5,721 bases of DNA from Nitrospiraceae bacterium. GTDB taxonomy: Bacteria; Nitrospirota; Nitrospiria; Nitrospirales; Nitrospiraceae. A model generated the notes under the pieces. It saw only the letters and a program-made list of their open reading frames with translations. It searched no databases and was not told the DNA's origin. Numbering within the stretch: position 1 is the stretch's first letter; every line of letters starts with the position of its first letter. The translations under genes and the position numbers were made by a program. This document shows positions 1 through 4,509 of this stretch, one piece after another. Location: contig SYGW01000106.1 of the NCBI GenBank assembly GCA_005800255.1, positions 1 to 5,721 of the forward strand. Direction: 5' to 3'.

Positions 1-1
1 A

Positions 2-1231
2 AAAATCTACTACCCGACCTCCACCCTCGTGACGGGACTCGACATCCTCTTCTTCTTGGTCGCCCGCATGATCATGATGGGATTGAAGTTCATGGGCGAG
101 GTGCCCTTCCGCGACGTCTATATCCATGCCCTCGTGCGGGATGCCGAAGGGCAGAAGATGAGCAAGTCGAAGGGCAACGTGATCGATCCGCTCCATGTGA
201 TGGAGCAGTTCGGCACAGACGCGCTCCGCTTCACCCTCGCCTCGATGGCCTCGCCTGGCCGCGACATCAAACTCGCGGAGGAACGGATCGAAGGCTATCG
301 CAATTTCGCCAACAAAATCTGGAACGCGACCAGGTTCAGCCTCATGAATCTGGACGGACCTCGCACGGCGAATGCCCCAGCAGAACGCAGCTTCCCGGAC
401 CGCTGGATTTTGAGCCGTCTCAATCACACAATCCAAGTCGTCACGACGGAACTGGACGCCTATCGATTCGACCGGGCCGCCAATGCTCTGTACCAGTTCA
501 TCTGGCACGAGTACTGTGACTGGTACCTCGAACTGATCAAGCCCACGCTCCAAAATCCTGCCAGCCTTGACGCGCCTGGCACCAGACAGACCCTCGTCGA
601 TACGTTGGAAACCACGATGCGGCTCCTGCATCCCTTCATGCCCTTTCTCACGGAGGAAATCTGGCAAACCCTCCCCCACCAGGGCGAGAGCATCGTGGTA
701 CAGCGGTATCCCACCCACGAAACAGCCTGGATGGCGCCTGAGATGGACCAGCGGTTTACGCTGCTGGAACAGACCATCGGCCTGGTACGCTCCTCCCGCG
801 TCCTCTTGAACTATCCGCCGGGACAACCGATCACCTTCTACGTCTCGCACGACGAGCCGCAGAGACAGGCGCATCTGGACCAGCTCAAACCCTACCTTGC
901 CCATCTCGGACGAGGCACGATCGAGCTGACCCAGACGGCAACCTGGCCGACCGGCAACCTCCTCAGATTGGTCATCGATGGCTTATCCGTCGGCATCCTG
1001 GTGGCGGGCGACGTGGACCTCAACAAAGCGCTGGATCGCCTGCTCAAGCAACAGTCGGAGCAGACGAAGGAACTGGAACGGCTGGAAGGAAAACTGCGCA
1101 ATCAGGAATTTACCGCCAAGGCTCCGCCGGAAGTCATTACCGACCACCAGGATCGATTGGCAAGCCTGCGCCGCGATCAAATCATGCTCGCCAGCAGCGA
1201 GCAACAGTTGCGCGCCATGTTGGGAGCCTAA
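2..1231 (+). CDS. valS: Valine--tRNA ligase, C-terminal part (5' end outside window)
   Basis: Class I aminoacyl-tRNA synthetase that charges tRNA-Val with valine in the cytoplasm. The open frame runs in from the window edge. The 409 visible residues are a little under half of the usual 880-950, so the HIGH motif and editing domain lie upstream. The GTG at 29 is an internal Val codon, not a start. Seen in order: the end of the catalytic core (YYPTSTLVTGLDILFF, then ARMIMMG); the KMSKS loop at 155-169 (GQKMSKSKGN); the helical anticodon-binding domain from about 397 (DRWILSRLN, HEYCDWYLELIKPTL, HPFMPFLTEEIW); and a charged C-terminal coiled coil from about 1010 (DVDLNKALDRLLKQQ to FTAKAPPEV), the tRNA-binding arm typical of ValRS. 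This arm separates it from IleRS and LeuRS. Odd: FFLVARM replaces the usual FFWVARM, codon TTG at 56-58. It ends 3 nt before nadC. Confidence 0.97.
   Translation, partial: KIYYPTSTLVTGLDILFFLVARMIMMGLKFMGEVPFRDVYIHALVRDAEGQKMSKSKGNVIDPLHVMEQFGTDALRFTLASMASPGRDIKLAEERIEGYRNFANKIWNATRFSLMNLDGPRTANAPAERSFPDRWILSRLNHTIQVVTTELDAYRFDRAANALYQFIWHEYCDWYLELIKPTLQNPASLDAPGTRQTLVDTLETTMRLLHPFMPFLTEEIWQTLPHQGESIVVQRYPTHETAWMAPEMDQRFTLLEQTIGLVRSSRVLLNYPPGQPITFYVSHDEPQRQAHLDQLKPYLAHLGRGTIELTQTATWPTGNLLRLVIDGLSVGILVAGDVDLNKALDRLLKQQSEQTKELERLEGKLRNQEFTAKAPPEVITDHQDRLASLRRDQIMLASSEQQLRAMLGA
1222..1226 (+). promoter_or_regulatory. nadC ribosome binding site (GGGAG)
   Basis: GGGAG lies 8 nt before the nadC ATG, inside the last valS codons. 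This is normal spacing and supports ATG 1235 as the start. It suggests that ribosomes finishing valS can reinitiate on nadC. Confidence 0.6.
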
Positions 1232-1234
1232 CAG

Positions 1235-2113
1235 ATGCTCAAGGCTCCGGTTGCCGACATCCGCCGCGCCGTCAGGCTGGCGCTCCAGGAAGATCTCCCG
1301 CACGGTGACGTCACGACCGCCGTCCTCTTTCCTGCTCCGGTTCCGGCTCGCGCCAGCATCGTTGCCCAGCAACCGCTAGTGGTCGCAGGACTCGCCGCGG
1401 CCATTCATGTATTTCGCGCCATCGATTCCTCGCTCGTCCTCACGATCCACCGCCAGGATGGAGACCTGGCGCAGGATGGAGACTGTCTCCTCCAGATCGA
1501 AGGCGATGGACGATCCATCCTTACGGCGGAGCGAGTCGCGTTGAACTTTCTGCAACACCTCTCCGGGATCGCCACCTTGACGAGCCAATTTTGCGATGCC
1601 GTGAGCGGATACCCGGTCAACATCCTGGACACGAGAAAAACGACTCCCGGCTTGCGAGCCCTGCAAAAATGGGCCGTCCTCCTCGGCGGAGGCACGAATC
1701 ACCGTCCGTCCCTGAGCGACGGCATCCTCATCAAGGACAATCATCTGGCCTTCCTGCGCCGAACAGCCGCGCCCGTCAAGGCTGCCTGCCGCAAGGCCAA
1801 CGACAAGGCCCCTCGCGGCATGACGGTGATTGTGGAAGTGGAGTCCTTGGCGGAGGTGAAACAGGCCCTGACAGAGCCGGTCGATATCATCCTGCTGGAT
1901 AACATGCCCCCGGCCATAGTGCGTCGCGCCGTCAAGTTGATCAAGGGCCATGCGCTCGTGGAAGTCTCGGGTGGCATCACCTTGAGCAATGTGCGGGCGA
2001 TGGCGGAAGCAGGCCCGGACCGCATCTCCATCGGGGCCCTCACCCATTCGGCTCCCGCCGCAACAATGAGTCTGGTGCTCGAACCACCGAACCGGCTTCG
2101 CAAGGCGAAATAA
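1235..2113 (+). CDS. nadC: Nicotinate-nucleotide pyrophosphorylase (carboxylating), QPRTase
   Basis: Converts quinolinate and PRPP to nicotinate mononucleotide, CO2 and PPi, the entry of de novo NAD synthesis into the pyridine nucleotide pool. At 292 residues it matches the family's usual length. An N-terminal open-faced domain (about 1-110) precedes the alpha/beta barrel. Family motifs are intact: LTAERVALNFLQHLSG (R100), LDTRKTTPGLR (R134, K135), GGGTNHR (H156, R157), SDGILIKDNH (K167), VEVES (E201), LLDNMPP (D222), EVSGGI (243-248) and SIGALTHSA near the C-terminus. These include the Arg, Lys and His residues known to bind quinolinate and PRPP. A minor oddity is HRPSLSDG where HRFGLSDG or similar is common. 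The loop at 74-83 repeats QDGD (see the repeat entry). The ATG has a GGGAG 8 nt upstream. nadC lies 3 nt after valS and 3 nt before birA, so it is almost certainly co-transcribed with both. NadA and NadB are not in the window. Confidence 0.97.
   Translation: MLKAPVADIRRAVRLALQEDLPHGDVTTAVLFPAPVPARASIVAQQPLVVAGLAAAIHVFRAIDSSLVLTIHRQDGDLAQDGDCLLQIEGDGRSILTAERVALNFLQHLSGIATLTSQFCDAVSGYPVNILDTRKTTPGLRALQKWAVLLGGGTNHRPSLSDGILIKDNHLAFLRRTAAPVKAACRKANDKAPRGMTVIVEVESLAEVKQALTEPVDIILLDNMPPAIVRRAVKLIKGHALVEVSGGITLSNVRAMAEAGPDRISIGALTHSAPAATMSLVLEPPNRLRKAK
1454..1483 (+). repeat. 12-bp direct repeat inside nadC
   Basis: CAGGATGGAGAC occurs at 1454-1465 and again at 1472-1483, 18 nt apart and in frame. 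It encodes QDGD-LA-QDGD with identical codons in the N-terminal domain of NadC. The loop normally contains one DGD-type turn followed by a second Gly-Asp, so this may be a small local duplication or chance codon identity. It does not break the gene. Confidence 0.6.
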
Positions 2114-2116
2114 CGA

Positions 2117-2956
2117 GTGTTATCCTCACCTCCCCTCTCCAGAGAAACGATCCAAAGCACATTGGCCACCACATGGCTGGGACGTCGCATCGAACTGTTC
2201 GAGAGCCTCCCCTCGACAAACCGGGAAGCCTCTCGCCTCGCACAGGCGGACGTGGAACATGGCACAGTCGTCGTCGCAGACAGCCAGACAGCCGGTCGTG
2301 GGCGCTTGGACAGAACCTGGTTTTCACCGGCCGGCGCCAACCTCTATTGCTCCGTCATCCTCCGGATGAAACGTCCGGCTGAAGGCCTCACGGAATGGCT
2401 CTCCTGGCTGCCGCTCGTCTCGGCATTGGCTGCAGCAGAAGCGATCGAGACAGTCTCCTCCCTCCATGTCTCCGTGAAATGGCCCAACGATCTCCTGATC
2501 TCGGAGCGAAAGGTCGGAGGGATTCTCTGTGAAAGCGGTTCCGGGGCCGGCTCAATCCCATTCCAAATTATCGGAATCGGCCTCAACGTCAACGCTGCAC
2601 AAGAGGACTGGCCGGAGGAACTCCGCGAATCAGCCACCTCGATCCGGCACGAACAGCAACGAGCCGTTGACCGCAACCGGCTGCTGGCCCAACTCCTCCT
2701 TGAGCTCGAACAATGCATCGATGAATTGGCCTCTCACGGAACCAGCCGGCTGTCGATGGCCTATCGCCAGCGCTGCTCGACCATCGGACAACGAGTGAAA
2801 GCCACCTTGGCCAATGAAGACCAGTGCCTGGGGCGAGCCGAAGGCATCGGCCAGGATGGAGCCCTGCTGGTACGGCCGGACCAGACGCAACCAGGCAGCA
2901 AAGAACCAGCCATCGTCTCGCTACGAGTCGCGGACATCATCTACCTGCGGACCTAA
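2117..2956 (+). CDS. birA: Biotin--[acetyl-CoA-carboxylase] ligase, catalytic-only type
   Basis: Forms biotinyl-5'-AMP and transfers biotin to the carrier-domain lysine of biotin enzymes such as acetyl-CoA carboxylase AccB. Of 279 residues, about 1-25 are a short lead-in, 26-215 the catalytic domain and about 222-279 the SH3-like C-terminal domain. Seen: LPSTNREA (31-38), the biotinyl-AMP loop TAGRGRLDRTWFSPAGANLY (58-77), VKWPNDLL (120-127), RKVGGIL (131-137, whose Lys corresponds to E. coli BirA Lys183), IIGIGLNVN (151-159), and GQDGALLV leading to VSLRVADI near the end. E. coli BirA is 321 residues with an N-terminal winged helix. There is no room for one here, so this protein should not repress biotin genes itself. 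The start is GTG, 3 nt after the nadC stop. An AAGG at 2102-2105 is 11 nt away, a weak site consistent with coupling to nadC. No better in-frame start lies before the conserved block. Confidence 0.95.
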   Translation: MLSSPPLSRETIQSTLATTWLGRRIELFESLPSTNREASRLAQADVEHGTVVVADSQTAGRGRLDRTWFSPAGANLYCSVILRMKRPAEGLTEWLSWLPLVSALAAAEAIETVSSLHVSVKWPNDLLISERKVGGILCESGSGAGSIPFQIIGIGLNVNAAQEDWPEELRESATSIRHEQQRAVDRNRLLAQLLLELEQCIDELASHGTSRLSMAYRQRCSTIGQRVKATLANEDQCLGRAEGIGQDGALLVRPDQTQPGSKEPAIVSLRVADIIYLRT

Positions 2957-2964
2957 CAGACTAC

Positions 2965-2994
2965 TGGCCAAATCACTCGCCCCAGACGTAGAAT
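2965..2994 (+). promoter_or_regulatory. Possible promoter giving a leaderless coaX transcript
   Basis: TGGCCA (2965-2970, 4 of 6 to TTGACA), an 18-bp spacer and TAGAAT (2989-2994, 5 of 6 to TATAAT) fit a sigma70-type promoter. The -10 box ends 5 nt before the A of the coaX ATG at 3000, so initiation would fall on or next to that A. The promoter is inferred from sequence only, and the -35 match is modest. coaX could equally be read through from birA. Confidence 0.35.
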
Positions 2995-2999
2995 AGGGT

Positions 3000-3791
3000 A
3001 TGCTTCTCGTCGTCGATATCGGCAACACCAACATTGTCTGGGGCGTCTATGACGACCGCACCCTGGCGGCCCATTGGCGCATCGCCACGGACGTCAAGAA
3101 AACCTCCGACGAATACGGCATTCTTTTCGCCACCCTCCTTACGGCAGCAGGAATCTCCGTGCAACGGCTGACCGACGCCATCATCTCCAGCGTTGTCCCG
3201 GCCCTGACCGGAACCGTCGAACAGATGATCGAGCAGTATTTGCGCCTGCGCCCCTTGATCGTAACCTCGGACACGGATACGGGACTCACCATCCGTTACG
3301 ACCACCCGAAAGAAATCGGCAGCGACCGACTGGTCAACGCCGCCGCCGCCTACCATAAATATCGCCGCGACCTCATCGTCGTCGACTTCGGCACCGCGAC
3401 CACCTTTTGCGCCATCACGGCAGAGGGTCAATATCTCGGAGGCGTCATCGCCCCGGGCCTCGGTATCTCGGCGGAGGCCCTCTTCACCAGAGCGGCCAAA
3501 CTGGCCAAAGTAGAATTGATCCGCCCCAAAACTGTCATCGGCACAGACACAGCCAGCAGCATTCAATCGGGGCTCTTATTCGGCTATGCGGGGCTGGTCG
3601 ATACAGTCGTCCGACGCATGGAACAGGAACTAAGCCGCTCCATCTACGTCATCGGCACAGGAGGGCTCAGCTCCATCCTGGCTTCCGAAACGACGTCGAT
3701 CCAAAAAATCGAGCCCCTCCTGACCTTGGAGGGACTTGAACTCCTCTACCGCCGCGCTCAAGGCACCCTCCCCTCCGCCAAACAGGTCTAA
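3000..3791 (+). CDS. coaX: Type III pantothenate kinase
   Basis: Phosphorylates pantothenate to 4'-phosphopantothenate, the first step of CoA synthesis. The type III enzyme belongs to the ASKHA (actin-like ATPase) fold, is unrelated to CoaA, needs a monovalent cation and is not feedback-inhibited by CoA. Its 263 residues match the usual 255-265. Seen: phosphate loop 1 DIGNTN (6-11), pantothenate-site block GSDRLVNAAAAY (107-118), phosphate loop 2 VVDFGTATTF (127-136, D129), GGVIAPGL (147-154), IGTDTASSIQSG (180-191) and the adenosine-site GTGG (219-222). The start is fixed: an in-frame TAG at 2994-2996 lies just upstream and the conserved DIGNTN begins at residue 6. No usable Shine-Dalgarno sequence is seen; AGGG at 2995-2998 is only 1 nt from the ATG. 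It lies 43 nt after birA, a common pairing; the related Bordetella protein is named Baf. It is followed by 92 nt without a gene. Confidence 0.96.
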   Translation: MLLVVDIGNTNIVWGVYDDRTLAAHWRIATDVKKTSDEYGILFATLLTAAGISVQRLTDAIISSVVPALTGTVEQMIEQYLRLRPLIVTSDTDTGLTIRYDHPKEIGSDRLVNAAAAYHKYRRDLIVVDFGTATTFCAITAEGQYLGGVIAPGLGISAEALFTRAAKLAKVELIRPKTVIGTDTASSIQSGLLFGYAGLVDTVVRRMEQELSRSIYVIGTGGLSSILASETTSIQKIEPLLTLEGLELLYRRAQGTLPSAKQV

Positions 3792-3833
3792 CAACCGCCA
3801 CCAGAGCACAAGTAATTAATTTTTCTGGCCCCG

Positions 3834-3861
3834 TTGACTTCATGGGGGCTGTGGCTATCTC
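3834..3861 (+). promoter_or_regulatory. Possible grpE promoter (sigma70-like)
   Basis: TTGACT (3834-3839, 5 of 6), a 16-bp spacer and TATCTC (3856-3861, 3 of 6) form a plausible promoter. An AT-rich stretch upstream (3811-3824, containing TAATTAATTTTT) resembles an UP element. Transcription would begin near 3868, leaving a leader of roughly 16 nt before grpE. CCCCAT at 3861-3866 also matches the -10 core of heat-shock sigma32 promoters. However, no CTTGAA-like element lies at the right distance; TTGACT is about 21 bp away, too far. The heat-shock reading is therefore weak. No CIRCE operator is present. Confidence 0.35.
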
Positions 3862-3870
3862 CCCATAGAC

Positions 3871-3877
3871 AAAGGGG
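3871..3877 (+). promoter_or_regulatory. grpE ribosome binding site (AAAGGGG)
   Basis: AAAGGGG ends 6 nt before the grpE ATG, which is good spacing. Its four Gs can pair with CCCC at 3861-3864 across a 9-nt loop, so the site could be partly masked in a folded leader. Confidence 0.65.
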
Positions 3878-3883
3878 TATTTC

Positions 3884-4438
3884 ATGGCTGAAGATCAGCA
3901 GAACGCGAATACAATCGACAACTTGAACAATTCCTCGCCAACCTCAGAAGAAGCAAGCCCAGTCGCAGAACTGGAGCAGGCTCTTGCGGCCAAAACTGAA
4001 GAGGCGAAGGGGTTGAACGATAAATACTTGCGGCTCGCTGCCGAATTCGACAACTACAAACGCTTGACCCAGAAGGACCAACGGGACCAGATACGGTTCG
4101 GCAACGAGCAATTGCTGAAAGAACTCCTCCCGGTCGTCGATAATCTCGAACGGGCCATCAAGGCCTCACGAGACGACGGGAGCAACGAAGTGCTCATGCA
4201 GGGCGTGGAACTCACGCTCAAGCAGTTGACGGCAGCCTTGACGAGATTTTATGTCACGCCCATTGAAACGGTCGGCAAACCCTTCGATCCCGCGACGCAT
4301 CAATCCGTCACGTCCGTTCCGTCCGAGAAGGTTCCGGATCAGCATGTCGTGGACGAGTTTCAACGGGGCTATCTCCTGCACGACCGTATCCTGCGAGCCG
4401 CCATGGTCAGCGTTTCGACGGGCCTGGCCGATAGCTGA
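3884..4438 (+). CDS. grpE: Nucleotide exchange factor GrpE (HSP-70 cofactor)
   Basis: GrpE is a homodimeric co-chaperone that opens the DnaK ATPase cleft to release ADP, resetting the DnaK-DnaJ cycle; its long helices unfold on heating and act as a thermosensor. Of 184 residues, 1-25 are polar and likely disordered. About 27-90 form the long coiled-coil helix (VAELEQALAAKTEEA, KYLRLAAEFDNYKRL). About 90-125 form the four-helix-bundle region, and about 127-180 the beta domain that contacts DnaK (VGKPFDPATHQSV, GYLLHDRILRAAMVSVS). Length and layout are normal. Two small departures: HQSV has Ser141 where the family signature has Ala, and LRAAMV replaces the common LRPAMV. The ATG has AAAGGGG 6 nt upstream. 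dnaK follows after 71 nt, which fixes the partner. The hrcA gene that often precedes grpE is absent here; coaX is the upstream neighbour. Confidence 0.97.
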   Translation: MAEDQQNANTIDNLNNSSPTSEEASPVAELEQALAAKTEEAKGLNDKYLRLAAEFDNYKRLTQKDQRDQIRFGNEQLLKELLPVVDNLERAIKASRDDGSNEVLMQGVELTLKQLTAALTRFYVTPIETVGKPFDPATHQSVTSVPSEKVPDQHVVDEFQRGYLLHDRILRAAMVSVSTGLADS

Positions 4439-4442
4439 TCGA

Positions 4443-4465
4443 ACGTAAACGCACAAGTTTATCGT
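4443..4465 (+). repeat. Imperfect inverted repeat between grpE and dnaK
   Basis: ACGTAAAC (4443-4450) pairs with GTTTA-T-CGT (4457-4465) across the 6-nt loop GCACAA, giving 8 pairs with one bulged T at 4462. It begins 5 nt after the grpE stop. No T-run follows, so it is not a classical terminator. It could be an mRNA-stabilising or processing hairpin, or a DNA operator, or chance. It does not match the CIRCE consensus. Confidence 0.4.
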
Positions 4466-4493
4466 ACACCTATCATCACAGACAGATATAGCT

Positions 4494-4502
4494 AGGAAGG
4501 AG
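4494..4502 (+). promoter_or_regulatory. Strong dnaK ribosome binding site (AGGAAGGAG)
   Basis: AGGAAGGAG contains two overlapping Shine-Dalgarno cores. It ends 7 nt before the ATG at 4510. It is the strongest ribosome binding site in the window, consistent with dnaK being made in large excess over grpE from a shared transcript. Confidence 0.85.
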
Positions 4503-4509
4503 TAGGCAC

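Larger units (their letters stand above)
3828..3877 (+). repeat. Four alternating C and G runs before grpE
   Basis: The runs are GCCCC (3828-3832), GGGGG (3844-3848), CCCC (3861-3864) and GGGG (3874-3877). Neighbours can pair: GCCCC with GGGGC (3845-3849); ATGGGG (3842-3847) with CCCCAT (3861-3866), a perfect 6-bp inverted repeat; and CCCC (3861-3864) with the GGGG of the grpE ribosome binding site. The pairings exclude one another. None is followed by a T-run, so this is not an intrinsic terminator. Whether it folds in RNA depends on where transcription starts. Confidence 0.5.

Noticed and set aside
29..31. GTG at 29 as a valS start
   Set aside because: The frame is open to the window edge, and the residues upstream of it (KIYYPTSTL) are conserved ValRS sequence, so it is an internal Val codon.
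1376..2047. A 223-codon open frame on the - strand, antisense to nadC
   Set aside because: It mirrors an unmistakable NadC. Its translation is Arg/Asp/His-rich with no recognisable motif, as expected from antisense reading of a C/G-third-position gene.
2849..2861. GCCAGGATGGAG in birA matching a nadC segment (1453-1464)
   Set aside because: It is a single 12-mer reflecting the preferred codons for Gln-Asp-Gly. There is no extended similarity, so it is not treated as a dispersed repeat.
2973..3566. A 197-codon open frame on the - strand, antisense to coaX
   Set aside because: The translation is a Gly/Asp-rich shadow (runs of GGG, DDD) of the coaX codon pattern. It lacks a ribosome binding site and any family motif.
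3801..3828. Possible coaX terminator: CCAGA (3801-3805) with TCTGG (3824-3828) around an AT-rich loop
   Set aside because: The stem is 5 bp with an 18-nt loop. The T-run is inside the loop rather than after the stem, so it would not act as an intrinsic terminator.
3833..3866. Sigma32 heat-shock promoter for grpE using GTTGAC and CCCCAT
   Set aside because: The spacing between the elements is about 21-22 bp, against roughly 13-17 for sigma32 promoters, and the -35 lacks CTTGAA. Only the CCCCAT half matches.
4462..4492. Separate dnaK promoter using GATATA/TATAGC near 4485-4492
   Set aside because: No -35-like hexamer is found at 16-18 bp upstream. The AT content alone does not support a promoter call.
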